This document shows, one piece after another, positions 31,061-44,083 of a stretch of DNA of 64,000 nucleotides (its first letter is position 1; each line of letters opens with the position of its first letter). This DNA comes from Viola odorata (taxonomy: Eukaryota > Streptophyta > Magnoliopsida > Malpighiales > Violaceae). The stretch is taken from positions 21,622,407 through 21,686,406 of the forward strand of contig OY829539.1 in NCBI GenBank assembly GCA_963691705.1, read 5' to 3'. Position numbers and translations under genes: made by a program. The notes below the pieces were generated by a model. It had not been told where the DNA came from, made no database searches, and saw only the letters and a program-made list of their open reading frames with translations.

Positions 31061-33518
31061 TGTCGCACCGTCGCGAGCGAAATTCGGGACGAAGAAAAAC
31101 ACATAACAATGAAGTCGCCACCCTATTTTCTAAGGTTTAGGGGAACCTAAAAAAAGTCCGTAAAAAGGAAGAAAATAAAATAAAAACTAAGGCACAAAAG
31201 AAAGGGTCTAAACCCGAGAACGATGGTTCGGGGTCGTATTATGGACTCGGGAAGGTGTTAGGCACCCGAGTCTCATCCTAAAAAAGGTTACCGGTTCTAA
31301 AAAGAGGGGTTTAAAAATCATGTTGAAAACAAGTAATTTGGCCCTCAGAGGGGGTATCGTCGCTTTAGTTCTTAAGTTTGTGAGATTGATTTTATCCTAA
31401 CTGTTGTCCAGTTGTTTAATAACATTTTTTTATCCTCTAAAAGATAAAAAGGTTGGTTGTATACCTATTCCGGTTATATTTAGCCGAGTTCAAAATTAGT
31501 CCGATTACATGCAAAATTGGTGAGATTACTACCGTTTTATTAATCTTTACCAAAGCGACGCCAGTATCGTCATTGGGCCATTGCACGTGATTAATCCTAT
31601 TTACTAGGTGATTCTAAGCATGCATAGACTTGCAAAGTACCGTTTTATATGAATGCGGAAAAAAAAACACATTGAAAAGAGAAAAACCAGGAAGTGGGGT
31701 CGAAGCCGCGCACATAAACACATTCGTCAAGATAGCATAAATTAAAATACAATCGTGGGGTCGAAGCCGCACACGAAACACATTCATCAAAATAAAGCGT
31801 AAATTCTTGGGGACGAAGCCGCACACGAAACAAGCATAAAATAAAGCACATTCAATGGTATAAGCATCATGCAAACTGATTAATTCGAATTCTAACAATC
31901 ACGCATTAAAATACGTTTATCCAAAATAAAGAGGGGAAAAAGGAAAACATACCTGGAGAGCTTTACCTGCAGATCAAAGATTAGTGGCAACAATTAATAA
32001 TAAAATAGATAAATACTGCAAATAAATATTACAAATTAATTACAAATTCCCAAATAAATAAATACAACAATTAAATTCTCCATTCGAGCTCCGCAATTGG
32101 GAATGAACATCGAAATCCTCGTCGAACTCCATCAAGCTCGTCGAGCATCATCATGCAAACAAAACATACGAACAACATAGACAAATAAACGCGCATTAGT
32201 AAGGGATAAAATTATGATCAATTAAATATCAAATAAACAAAATCACCTTACCCATTAAAGTTCGTATATTGGTCCGAATATCCGAGCTCGTTAATTAAAA
32301 CGAACTATTTTCTCTTTTCTCTTCTGATGGGCCAACCTAACAATCATCAACCCATCTTTTCCTCCTTCCTTCATAATGGGCCGGCCCACACCACAATTAA
32401 AACAAATACAACCCATTTTCCTTTTAACCCATCAAATCCTAACAACTAAAATAAACATCTCATCTTCCTTCTTCTCTCCGACGCCGGCGGCTAAGCATCT
32501 TCATACCTCCTTTCCTTTTCTGCCGCCGGCGGCTTCCCCTCCTTACCCCCTGTAAATCACCATAAAACCAAGCAGCAAACCGAACAAACCTAACACAAAA
32601 GAAAATAAGGAAATACCAAGGGGAAGAGATAGGGATTTCGGCTGAGATTTAGGTGATGGAGGCAGTGGAGGTCAGCGGCGGCGCGGCGGAGAGCAGCAGC
32701 GACGGAGGGCTACGGCAGCGCTGGTTGGCAGCCACAACGACGGTGAGGTGCGGTTTTGCTGGGTTTCGGGTCAATGGAGATCGGGATGGCTGGGATTTGG
32801 TTTGGTTGGTTTTATATTTGATTCGGGTGACTGGGATTTGGTTCGGTTGGTGTTCGGTTATGGTGTTCGGCGATGGGTTTTGTGTAGGTGCCGGAGGCAG
32901 TGGTGAGATGCAGCAGTGTGGTGGCGTGGCTGCGGTGAGCAGCGGCGGCGGAGGGCAGTGGCTGTTTGGCTTTGGCTGTTGGCAGCGGCGATGGGTGATG
33001 GATTTGGATTTAATTTCGGGTTGGGTTAGAGGAAATTGGTTTGAGAAGGTTCATAGCCGGAGATGGGTTTGGTCGATTTGGGTGTGTGATCGAAGAGGAA
33101 TTGAAATGAGGGAGAGGATTCTTCTTTCTGATTTGGCAGAGAGCTTCCTTCTTAAAAGGAAATGGTGGGTTGATTAATTGAGGAGGATCGGTTCGTATCA
33201 AATCTTTGAAAAAAATGGTAGAAGTTGGTATGTGTCTTTGAAAAAATAGGAAAGGGAGCGGGTGTGATGATTGCGGCCGAAAGTGAGAATTTATTTTATT
33301 TGATTCGAGCCAATAGCTCGAGAAATTTTTATTTTAAACTGTCTAAAGTTCGAATGAAAAATAAAATACGTACAAAATAAAATAAAATGACATGAAACAA
33401 AATAAAACAAGATAATAAATAGTAAATAAACGGAAATAATAATAATAAAAATAAGATCAAAATTTGAGCCAAAAAATGAACGATTTAAATTAATCGTGTC
33501 AAAATTTGGGCATCAACA
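31061..33518 (-). repeat. 3' LTR of element 3
   Basis: 2,458 bp; in element sense it starts TGTTGATGCCCAAATTTTGAC and ends GGTGCGACA. Landmarks: a block 'ggactcgggaaggtgttagg' (31,242-31,262) shared with the LTR at 49,598; three 'ggggtcgaagccgcacacg' repeats (31,698-31,830); a GC-rich patch (32,480-33,000). A 174-codon frame antisense to the element (32,653-33,177) is present but is judged incidental. Confidence 0.92.
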
Positions 33519-33532
33519 GTTGCCCCCTCTTT
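33519..33532 (-). promoter_or_regulatory. Polypurine tract of element 3
   Basis: The rc reads AAAGAGGGGGCAAC directly inside the 3' LTR. Confidence 0.75.
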
Positions 33533-33539
33533 ACTGTCT

Positions 33540-34995
33540 TATCAAAAATAAAGTGTAACTGAAATTTTTGATGAGCAGTAAAGACGGTTGCCCCAGTACC
33601 AGGAATGTTCGGAATGCAGAAAAAGAACATGACTCCACTCGGACGTCATGATGCAAAGATGTAAATTGCAAGAATGTGAGCTTACCTTCGCTTGAATGCC
33701 TTACAGAAATAAAAATTGCCAAAATTGTAAATTTACCTCCACTCAGACATTGATTAAAATGCATGAAAATAAGTTCAACTTCACTCGGATGCTGATGTCT
33801 CAAGGTAGAAACATAAATTCAGCTCTACTCAGATGCTGGTGGCTCCACTCGGATGCCTTTTGGATTCAGTTTCACTCAGACACCGTCGGAGAAACGTAGA
33901 TTCATTTTCATTCGGGCATTGATGGCTCCATTCGGATGCTGCGATGTAAAAATGTGAGTTAGTCCCACTCATATATGTATATTATGAAAGGACATAAATC
34001 TGAAAGCAGAAAATCAAACAGCCTTATACGGATGCCGTGTTGCAGAAAAGTAAATTACAAAAGTGTAAACTTAGCTTTTTCGATGTTGACGGCTCTATTT
34101 GGATAGCTTTGCAATAATGCCAATTCAGTTCTGCTCCAAGGCCGATGTTACTGGGACACTTATGCGGAAAATAAATTGCAGAAAAATAAATTCAGCTTCA
34201 CTCGAACGCCGATGCCTACTGGGATGCGAGATGCTTTGTAGAAGGGTAAATTCAGCTCTACTCAGACGCTGATTGATAGGTTCTATTCAGATACTGACAA
34301 CTCCACTCGGATGTCGGTGCTGTAAATACAGCTTCAATAGGATGTCTTGCAGTAATGGCTCTACTCAAACGTCGACGACTCCACTTGGACGTTGATTGTT
34401 CAATTCGGATACTAGGATGCTTTGCAGAACTGTAAATTGCAGCTTCACTTGGATATCTCCATTTGACCACTTCGATGCCTACTTAATTGCTGATGCGGAA
34501 ATTTAAATTGTAGAAAAGAAAATTTAGCTCCACTCGGACGCTGATGGCTCCACTCGGATGCCTTGCAGAAAAGTAAATTGCGGCTACACTGGGACGTCTC
34601 CTCTCGAACTCCGCGATGCATAAAATGTAAATTCAGCTCTGCTTAGACGCTGATGGCTCCACTCGGATACCTTGCAAATTCAGTTCCACCCGGACACTGA
34701 TGACTCCACTCGGATGTCTTGAAAAATATAAATTCAGCTCCACTTGGACGCTGATCACTAATGGCTCTACTCAGATGCCGACGACTCCACTCGGACGTTG
34801 ATAAATTCAGCTCCATTCGGACGCTGTTGGTTCCACTCGGATACCTTACAGAAATGTAAAATGCGACTTCACTCGGACGTCTCCCCTCGAATGTCGCGAT
34901 GTAGAAAATGTAAATTCAGCTCTACTCAGACGCTGATCAATAATGGCTCTACTCAGATGCCGACAACTCCACTCGGACATTGATAAATTTAGCTC
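33540..34995 (-). repeat. Irregular tandem array of 'ccactcggatgctgatggctc' type units
   Basis: Dozens of imperfect copies of a roughly 15-20-bp core (CACTCGGAyG with CTGATGGCTC) are interspersed with 'cagaaatgtaaattcagctc' linkers. The array lies between the PPT and the next array, the position known in Ogre/Retand elements for hypervariable 3' tandem repeats. Confidence 0.8.
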
Positions 34996-35039
34996 CACTC
35001 GGACGCTGATAATCATGACTGATTCTGCAAAACAAACAT

Positions 35040-36370
35040 TAAATGGTTTTTGCAAGGTAGGGTTTGAACCGCCACACGATTTCTTGAAAGGTGGGGTTTG
35101 AGCCGCCACACGATTTTCGCAAGGTGGGGCTTGAACCGCCACATGATCTTTGAAAGGTGGGGTTTAAACCGCCACACGATTTTTGAGAGGTGGGGTTTGA
35201 ACCGCCACACGATTTCTTGAAAGGTGGAGTTTTTTTGAACCTCCACACGATTTTTTTTGAAATGCGGGCTTTGAACCGCCACACGATTTTTGAAAGGTTG
35301 GGTTAGAACCGCCACATGATTTTTTGAGAGGTGGGGTTTGAACCGCCACACGATCTTTTTGAGATGTGGGGTTTTTGAACCTCCACATGATTTTTTTTGA
35401 AAGGTGGGGTTTGAACCGCCATACGATTTTTTTAGAGATGGTGTTTGAACCGTCACATGAATTTTACAAGGTGGGGTTGAACCGCCACACGAATTTTTTT
35501 TTTTTTTTTTTTGAAAGGTGGGGTTTTTAAGTCTCCCCACATAATTTTATTTATTTATTTTTTTTTGTTATTTTTTTGAAAGGTGGGGTTTGAACCTCCA
35601 CACGATTTTTTTATTTTTTATTTTTATTATTTTTTTGAAAGGTGGGGTTTGAACCTCCACACGATTTTTTGAGATGTGGGGTTAGAACCGCCACATGATT
35701 TTTTGAGAATGGGGTTTGAACCTCCATACGTTTTTTTGAAAGGTGGGGTTTTTGAACCTCCACACATAAATTTTTTTTTTTTTTTTTTTTTTTTTTGTTT
35801 TTTTTTGAAAGGTGGGGTTTGAACCGCCACACGATTTTTTTTGAGATGTGGGGGTCTGAACCTCCACATGACTTTTTTGAGAGTGGGGTCTGAACCTCCA
35901 TACGTTTGTTTTATGGGTGGGGTCTGAACCTCCATACGATTTTTGAAAGGTGGGGTTTGAACCGCCACACGATTTTTGCAAGGTGGGGCTTGAACCGCCA
36001 CATGATTTTTGAGAGGTGGGGTTTTTGAACCTCCACACGATTTTTTTTTAAAATGTGGGGTTTGAACCGCCACACAATTTTTTGAAATGTGGGGTTTGAA
36101 CCGCCACACGATTTTTTTAAAATGTGGGGTCTGAACCTCCACATGACTTTTTTGAGAGTGGGGTCTGAACCTCCATACGTTTTTTTTATGGGTGGGGTCT
36201 GAACCTCCATACGATTTTTGAAAGGTGGGGTTTGAACCGCCACACGATTTTTGCAAGGTGGGGCTTGAACCGCCACATGATTTTTGAGAGGTTGGGTTAG
36301 AACCGCCACATGATTTTTTTAGGGGTGGGGTTTGAACCGCCACACGATTTTTGGAAGGTGGAGTGGTAAC
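35040..36370 (-). repeat. Tandem array, ~32-34-bp unit 'gaaaggtggggtttgaaccgccacacgatttt'
   Basis: About 40 copies with a conserved core GGTGGGGTTTGAACCGCCACACGA and a variable T run (up to about 25 T) as spacer. Unit length drifts through T-run slippage. Long open frames here (rich in GGSNPTFQK/VAVQTPPxK) are repeat artefacts. A larger-scale duplication is also visible: about 35,820-36,010 resembles 36,110-36,290. Confidence 0.88.
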
Positions 36371-39300
36371 GTATCTCCATTCGGATGTCGATAATGGTGG
36401 GGAAGATGGGCCGCCGCACGAAGTTGATTGAGGAGTGGCAACGTACTCCGTTCAGGTGTTTATTGGATGGATTTATTGGAGGGATTTTGATCATAGTGTG
36501 AGATTCCCCTGACGTATATATGTATCCTGCAAATAAGGAGGAAACAAACACGAAGCAGCAGTGGATGGAAAAAAGTAGAGCAAATGATAAATGGAAACAA
36601 TGAAATCAAATCATATATGTTGTATATGAAAGGATTCCCACACTACCCAAAGGTTTGCCCCCAGTATTTTATAAAAGCAACTTCCCTATCAAGAGAATGT
36701 TCAACAAGTTTATGCATTTCTGGAGAACATGTCATCTATTTTCTATCATATAAGCACGCTTGATACAAGTCTAGAAAAGCATCTGCATCTTGCCCAGGAG
36801 ATAACGACCTCAAGGACAAGACTTTCCCACAACATGTAGACATAAGCAATCCTCACCAGATATTAGTGTTTGCGCTCACACTTAGGAATAAGGCTATGTG
36901 TTTACACTCATAGAAATGCAGCAACATAGCACACAGTCAGATTTGCAATGTCAATCCGAGTGAATAAACTTCAGATAAAGATGCACATGCATGGGCATTC
37001 TAATAATCGAAAGGACTTTGCGGGGAGAAGAAGTGAATATATTTTCTTTAATGAACAGGGCCTACTGATTGGCCACAGTGAGGGCAAAGTGCACAAATCC
37101 TTCAGTCTTGCTGGGGATACTTCTTCCCACTATCACTTTGAGGGCGTAGTGCTTAGATGTTGGATATGCTCCTCCTTGGTCGTTTTGAGGGCAAAACGCC
37201 CAGGTTCTTTGATCTTCGCCGGGAACGCTCTTTGATTACTTTGGTGAAGCCCTGAAACTGTCCCTTGAGAGGTCCACAATTTATTGTTTGAATGCAACTA
37301 GGTTCTAAGTCTTTGAAATCTCGGTGAATCCTAGACGATGAGGTTTTTCATGAGTCTGAGACTGGTCGGACTAATTGCCACTGCTGTGTACCACCCCTGC
37401 CTTGGTTGTTATGGGGAAATAGCCTTCACTTTTCTCCTTTTAGAAGATTGACCTGGAGCCAATTTTTCGTACTTGCTTCTGCTTTTCTTTCCTATCTTTT
37501 TTCTTTTTTCTTTCTTTTTTCTTTTTTTCTTTTTCTTCTCTTTTTTCTTTTCTTTTTTCTTGTTTCTTTTTTTTCTTTTTTTCTTCTAACACAAAATACA
37601 TAGAGCAAGTACTGTTTTCGTGCTGGCTTTCCTTGGTCTTGGTTTAAGGCAGAGGCCTTCATTTCTTTCTCTTCTCGGCGTCCTTCCAGTGCCGACCATC
37701 AATATTCAAGGATTTCTTCTTTCTTCTTTTGCAAACCTCACTCACTGTGCACCTTGCCCCTGGTTAGCAATCTCAGTCTGGCACTGTTCATTGTCTTATA
37801 TATAAAAAAAGAAAATGGAAGAAAGAGCAAAGTCCAATGTCATTTTACTGCTATCCCATGGCTAATGGTGCATGTACCCTGGATATTATGCAAATCTAAC
37901 TAGCACTTTAGTTTAGCATTTGCACTCATGAAAGAAGTATGGCATAAAGGCCCAAAATACTCACAGGGATGTATTTGTGACTGCTTACGTCTAAACATGC
38001 CGCGGATATAAGAGCTAGCAGGCGAGATCATGTATGTCACATAATTTCAAATGGATGCACAAGTTATCCATGATGTAGAAACATGGTGAACATGCTCAAT
38101 TTAGGGAAGGTTTGACAATTTTGGGGGTAGTGTGGATTTTATTTAGCAAAAAAATTGATTTCACAAAAATCTCAATAGTTTTAGCAATTCTATAGACAGA
38201 ATGTGAGGACGTGGTCGCTCGCAAATTTTTTTTGAACAATTAAAAAAGTTGCCCCCAATATGGGAATGAATGCATACTATTTGTACAAAATTTAAAGAGG
38301 CAGAGAGGTAGATGGACTTCTCTGAACATGTGCAACAGAGCAGAAATGACAGTCATTTCAAAGTCAGCAGGAGGAGGATTCCTCTACACTCACTGAGTAG
38401 CGTTGGGCTAAAGCCAAGGTAAAATGGACGCAAAGAGCTCATTGTTGCGAGCTATCATTCTGTATGTTTACCCCCCTGCAAAAATAATATCCCAACTATG
38501 GATGAAATGTCCCTTAATGTAGAAACGAGACTACACTAAAAGGAAAAGGCATAAAAAGAAAGGGACTACCCGGGGTTTGCGAAGCAGAAGCAGCAAGGGT
38601 AGAAATGACGATTATTCAAGAGTTGGTAGGAGGATTCCTCTGTCCCGCTGGGTAGCGATGGAATTCTTCTAGTCGTCATTTTGTTGCTTGCCCAAGCTAA
38701 TGATTGATGTGCTCCTTTCGTCCACCTGAAATAAAGGGATTTAAATAGAAAGTTCAAAGGAAAAGATATCCTCAAATCTTAACGAGCAAAAAATACTAGT
38801 GAGGAACACGTGGGTTGCCTCCCACGAAGCGCCCTTGTTTATAGCCGTAGGCTCGACTATCCAAACTTCACGTTGTCAATCAATTCTATTAGATGTTTTC
38901 CATGCATTTAGTTTGATGTGAGTTATCACATGAAGTGAATGGTCTTCTAGCAAATTATTATGCAGGTAACCATGACAGGATAGGTTCCATTTCTAGCGAG
39001 GCATTATGCAGGTAACCACGGCCTGATTCAAACTCTAACTCGGGTTCCTGCAAAATAAAGAAGAAATGGTTAGAATGAAGGGTGGTTTAAGAAAATGATC
39101 AATATAATCAATAGGTTCTAGAATCTCCCTTTTCTAGCAAGGCTTTATGCAGATAACCACGACATGATTCAAATTCAGACTCGGGTTCATGACGATGTTG
39201 GAATCAAATCCTAATTATCTCCTTCTCAATCTCCCATGGATCATCACCTATCAAGATACAAAATTCAATCCATTAGTAGCATCAAATTCATGCATGTGTT

Positions 39301-40429
39301 AAAGGATTAACGATATTGATATGGTATGAGGAACATCCATTGGGTATGGTGTCGGGATGTTGGAGTGTTAGGGTGATCTGAGCAAAGCGAAGTAGTTGGA
39401 CACGCTTTAATTTCATCTTTTCTAGCGGTTCTGTGTCTTGGGCAAGACGAATTATGACTAATCAAGGGAGACCACGCCTTAATTTCACCTTGTTCTTCTT
39501 TTTGGTGGTTCTGTGTCTTGGGCAAGACAAATTATGACTAATAAAAATGAGAGTTTTTGGACCCCGAGGATCTAGTTTATCTTCTTCAAGCCTGGTTATA
39601 AACAAAAAGTGTAAATAAGTATAATATAAATCATACAGTAATAATAATAAAAAAACACATGGATTTCGTTCTGATAAATAATTCTCCGACAACGGTGTAA
39701 AAAATAATTACAACTTATCACTAGCTACAAAAAAACATATTAAACTAGATATGTAATTAATGCTCCTTGATGAGTAGATATGTGAGAGGAAAGCAATTCC
39801 ACCGAACTCCCTTTTGTCCTTTTATTCTGCAAGTACGCAGAAAAATGAACGCTAATCAGTAGTATCTGAACGGAGAATGTATATAAAGGTGAGTAATAAT
39901 GAATAAAAATAGGATATAATAACAATAACAATACGGACGAAATTCAATAAGACGAAAGTAAAATCATAGCATCGCGAGAAAAATAGTGAATCATTGCATC
40001 GCAACAAGAATTATCATGGCATCATGGTAAAAGAAATGGAGAATAATGGCAATGATGAGGCACGTTGGAAATATACATACGATCATGATGCATATGTCGG
40101 GTAATTTCAACTATTTCTAACTGGCTGAAAGGCTCCCGAACGATACCATAAAAGTGGTCCCTCAGTAAATGGATACGTGATTGCTAACCGAAACATAAAG
40201 GAATCGGGGCGCTCACCCATTTAGGGGTTCTAGTCCGAGTTAGGGTTCATGAAAGCTGACTGGGACCCAAGTCCTCAGGGCTTCACTAATACCAACCTAA
40301 TCCTATTTGGGAAGGCCCGGCGAAAGGGCATTATGCATGATGCGAATGAGAAGACAACAGTTGATATCAAAGCGAATAAATAAATAATAACAATAAACAC
40401 CTCAAGCAAATAATTCCGGCTTCGACCCT
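36371..40429 (-). other. Remaining interior of element 3: no coding, short duplications, pyrimidine tract
   Basis: No protein domain is visible on either strand. 37,490-37,590 is a T/C-only tract. 38,816-38,840 (rc GCGCTTCGTGGGAGGCAACC) is the 'GGGAGGCAACC' block that in gypsy elements lies after pol; its counterparts are at about 54,400 and at 63,180 (Athila). Repeats: 'ggcattatgcaggtaaccacg' at 38,955, 39,000 and 39,140; 'gttctgtgtcttgggcaagac' at 39,429 and 39,509. The pol-length gap between the block and the PBS is only about 1.6 kb, so gag-pol has been deleted. Confidence 0.7.
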
Positions 40430-40454
40430 AAAGTCCCCAGTGAAGTCGCCAAAC
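40430..40454 (-). promoter_or_regulatory. Primer-binding site of element 3
   Basis: The rc reads GTTTGGCGACTTCACTGGGG followed by ACTTT, directly inside the 5' LTR. It resembles the TTTGGCGACTCTGCTGGGGAC-type PBS of Tat/Ogre elements. Confidence 0.8.
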
Positions 40455-42912
40455 TGTCGCACCGTCGCGAGCGAAATTCGGGACGAAGAAAAACACATAA
40501 CAATGAAGTCGCCACCCTATTTTCTAAGGTTTAGGGGAACCTAAAAAAAGTCCGTAAAAAGGAAGAAAATAAAATAAAAACTAAGGCACAAAAGAAAGGG
40601 TCTAAACCCGAGAACGATGGTTCGGGGTCGTATTATGGACTCGGGAAGGTGTTAGGCACCCGAGTCTCATCCTAAAAAAGGTTACCAGTTCTAAAAAGAG
40701 GTGTTTAAAAATCATGTTGAAAACAAGTAATTTGGCCCTCAGAGGGGGTATCGTCGCTTTAGTTCTTAAGTTTGTGAGATTGATTTTATCCTAACTGTTG
40801 TCCAGTTGTTTAATAACATTTTTTTATCCTCTAAAAGATAAAAAGGTTGGTTGTATACCTATTCCGGTTATATTTAGCCGAGTTCAAAATTAGTCCGATT
40901 ACATGCAAAATTGGTGAGATTACTACCGTTTTATTAATCTTTACCAAAGCGACGCCAGTATCGTCATTGGGCCATTGCACGTGATTAATCCTATTTACTA
41001 GGTGATTCTAAGCATGCATAGACTTGCAAAGTACCGTTTTATATGAATGCGGAAAAAAAAACACATTGAAAAGAGAAAAACCGGGAAGTGGGGTCGAAGC
41101 CGCGCACATAAACACATTCGTCAAGATAGCATAAATTAAAATACAATCGTGGGGTCGAAGCCGCACACGAAACACATTCATCAAAATAAAGCATAAATTC
41201 TTGGGGACGAAGCCGCACACGAAACAAGCATAAAATAAAGCACATTCAATGGTATAAGCATCATGCAAACTGATTAATTCGAATTCTAACAATCACGCAT
41301 TAAAATACGTTTATCCAAAATAAAGAGGGGAAAAAGGAAAACATACCTGGAGAGCTTTACCTGCAGATCAAAGATTAGTGGCAACAATTAATAATAAAAT
41401 AGATAAATACTGCAAATAAATATTACAAATTAATTACAAATTCCCAAATAAATAAATACAACAATTAAATTCTCCATTCGAGCTCCGCAATTGGGAATGA
41501 ACATCGAACTCCTCGTCGAACTCCATCAAGCTCGTCGAGCATCATCATGCAAACAAAACATACGAACAACATAGACAAATAAACGCGCATTAGTAAGGGA
41601 TAAAATTATGATCAATTAAATATCAAATAAACAAAATCACCTTACCCATTAAAGTTCGTATATTGGTCCGAATATCCGAGCTCGTTAATTAAAACGAACT
41701 ATTTTCTCTTTTCTCTTCTGATGGGCCAACCTAACAATCATCAGCCCATCTTTTCCTCCTTCCTTCATAATGGGCCGGCCCACACCACAATTAAAACAAA
41801 TACAACCCATTTTCCTTTTAACCCATCAAATCCTAACAACTAAAATAAACATCTCATCTTCCTTCTTCTCTCCGACGCCGGCGGCTAAGCATCTTCATAC
41901 CTCCTTTCCTTTTCTGCCGCCGGCGGCTTCCCCTCCTTACCCCCTGTAAATCACCATAAAACCAAGCAGCAAACCGAACAAACCTAACACAAAAGAAAAT
42001 AAGGAAATACCAAGGGGAAGAGATAGGGATTTCGGCTGAGATTTAGGTGATGGAGGCAGTGGAGGTCAGCGGCGGCGCGGCGGAGAGCAGCAGCGACGGA
42101 GGGCTACGGCAGCGCTGGTTGGCAGCCACAACGACGGTGAGGTGCGGTTTTGCTGGGTTTCGGGTCAATGGAGATCGGGATGGCTGGGATTTGGTTTGGT
42201 TGGTTTTATATTTGATTCGGGTGACTGGGATTTGGTTCGGTTGGTGTTCGGTTATGGTGTTCGGCGATGGGTTTTGTGTAGGTGCCGGAGGCAGTGGTGA
42301 GATGCAGCAGTGTGGTGGCGTGGCTGCGGTGAGCAGCGGCGGCGGAGGGCAGTGGCTGTTTGGCTTTGGCTGTTGGCAGCGGCGATGGGTGATGGATTTG
42401 GATTTAATTTCGGGTTGGGTTAGAGGAAATTGGTTTGAGAAGGTTCATAGCCGGAGATGGGTTTGGTCGATTTGGGTGTGTGATCGAAGAGGAATTGAAA
42501 TGAGAGAGAGGATTCTTCTTTCTGATTTGGCAGAGAGCTTCCTTCTTAAAAGGAAATGGTGGGTTGATTAATTGAGGAGGATCGGTTCGTATCAAATCTT
42601 TGAAAAAAATGGTAGAAGTTGGTATGTGTCTTTGAAAAAATAGGAAAGGGAGCGGGTGTGATGATTGCGGCCGAAAGTGAGAATTTATTTTATTTGATTC
42701 GAGCCAATAGCTCGAGAAATTTTTATTTTAAACTGTCTAAAGTTCGAATGAAAAATAAAATACGTACAAAATAAAATAAAATGACATGAAACAAAATAAA
42801 ACAAGATAATAAATAGTAAATAAACGGAAATAATAATAATAAAAATAAGATCAAAATTTGAGCCAAAAAATGAACGATTTAAATTAATCGTGTCAAAATT
42901 TGGGCATCAACA
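40455..42912 (-). repeat. 5' LTR of element 3
   Basis: 2,458 bp, near-identical partner of 31,061-33,518, flanked on the right by TSD copy AAGTG (42,913-42,917). Confidence 0.92.
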
Positions 42913-42917
42913 AAGTG

Positions 42918-44083
42918 TGAAGTACTTATAACTAGTAATTAGTTCATATCAACGTGATGAAACCAATAATCAAAGCAAATGTAATAAAACAATAAATAAC
43001 AAAATGTCACACTTTCAACAAATGAGCAAATAGATGTATCCACCACTAATCTAGGTCGTGATCTATAAAGCACAGATACTTTAAAAATAGCTTCGTGTTT
43101 GAGTTGGGCAAGCATATTGACATTCGTCCGACATGTCCCTACCCGAGGACACTTAGAAAAAATAAAAAAATAAAAAAATTTAAATCAGACATTTTTTAGA
43201 CATTCTGTAAATAAAAATATAAGTGGACACTTTTACGATACTTAAGGAACACATGAAGCAATTTTTTTTCTTAAAGTGAGATTTCAATAGTTACATCCAA
43301 ATTATGCTTTTTACAAGTGTTTTGAGTTTATAATTTAATGACAATATAAGTTTTGAATTTTTATAGTCTATACTCTCTTATGTATGTCTAGTTCATTTCT
43401 AAAAAAAAAAGTTGGCATCTAAAAGGAATTACGTTTAATAAGTACTTATTACAAAGTGATATTTTAACTACTAAAATTATTTTATAATAAAAAATATACA
43501 AATTATATTTTAAAAATATATAAAATAAACGTGGTTTCAATTGCTCGTCAAGAATATTTTTGACATATATAGATGGACACGTAAGGGTTAAAATGCTAGG
43601 CTCGTTCACATGCGAAAAATTCTCTATTTTTTCTGTTTTTATTTTTCCGAAGTATCTCTGATTTTAGAAAATACTAGAAATATCTCTGATTTTGGATATG
43701 GTGTTTATTTTAAACAATACGTGAAAATTTTCCAGCTTTAGAAAACTCAAAATCGTATTCACCTAACAACTATTTCTTTTTTTTTTGAAAAACGAAAACT
43801 ACTAATTTTGTTAAATCAATTTAATTTTAATTAAAAAATCATGCTATCATTTATTTATTTTTTACAAGATTAATAAACTAAACAGTAGCCCATTTTAATT
43901 TTCTTAAAAATCAAATATAAATATGCTAATTCTATTCATGTTAAAGATCAAATATAAATATAATAATTTCGTTCATGAAAATAAAATACATATAAAATAG
44001 TCTTGAATTATTTGTTCATTAGGTACATACTACAAATATAAATATTAAAAATATACTTAATTTAACTTGTTACTTCTTCATAT
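42918..44083. other. AT-rich stretch without recognised features
   Basis: No ORF, RNA gene or repeat could be supported. It is the right flank of element 3 and the 3' side of the Harbinger relic. Confidence 0.5.

Larger units (their letters stand above)
31061..42912 (-). mobile_element. 11.85-kb coding-empty LTR retrotransposon (element 3), Tat/Ogre-like, very young
   Basis: LTRs of 2,458 bp each (31,061-33,518 and 40,455-42,912) have TG..CA ends and TSD AAGTG. I noticed about 7 LTR differences by eye (about 0.3%), making this the youngest dated insertion in the window. In minus orientation the PBS (rc GTTTGGCGACTTCACTGGGG) abuts the right LTR and a PPT (rc AAAGAGGGGGCAAC) abuts the left. 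The PBS layout (TTTGGCGACT..CTGGGGAC) is that of Tat/Ogre gypsy elements. The 6.9-kb interior has no gag, RT or integrase, but holds repeat arrays near the 3' LTR and a conserved block at 38,816-38,840. It is a large retrotransposon derivative (LARD-type), mobilised in trans. Confidence 0.93.

Noticed and set aside
32653..33177. 174-codon plus-strand ORF in both LTRs of element 3 (also 42,047-42,571)
   Set aside because: Antisense to the element, Gly/Trp/Ser-rich by composition; identical in both copies simply because the LTRs are young duplicates.
35013..36551. Long repetitive ORFs (GGSNPTFQK-type) in the 32-34-bp array
   Set aside because: Open only because the repeat unit lacks stops in those frames; broken by poly-T length changes.
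37406..37603. Leu/Phe-rich 'membrane protein' at a T/C tract
   Set aside because: Translation of a pyrimidine-only run within a coding-empty element.
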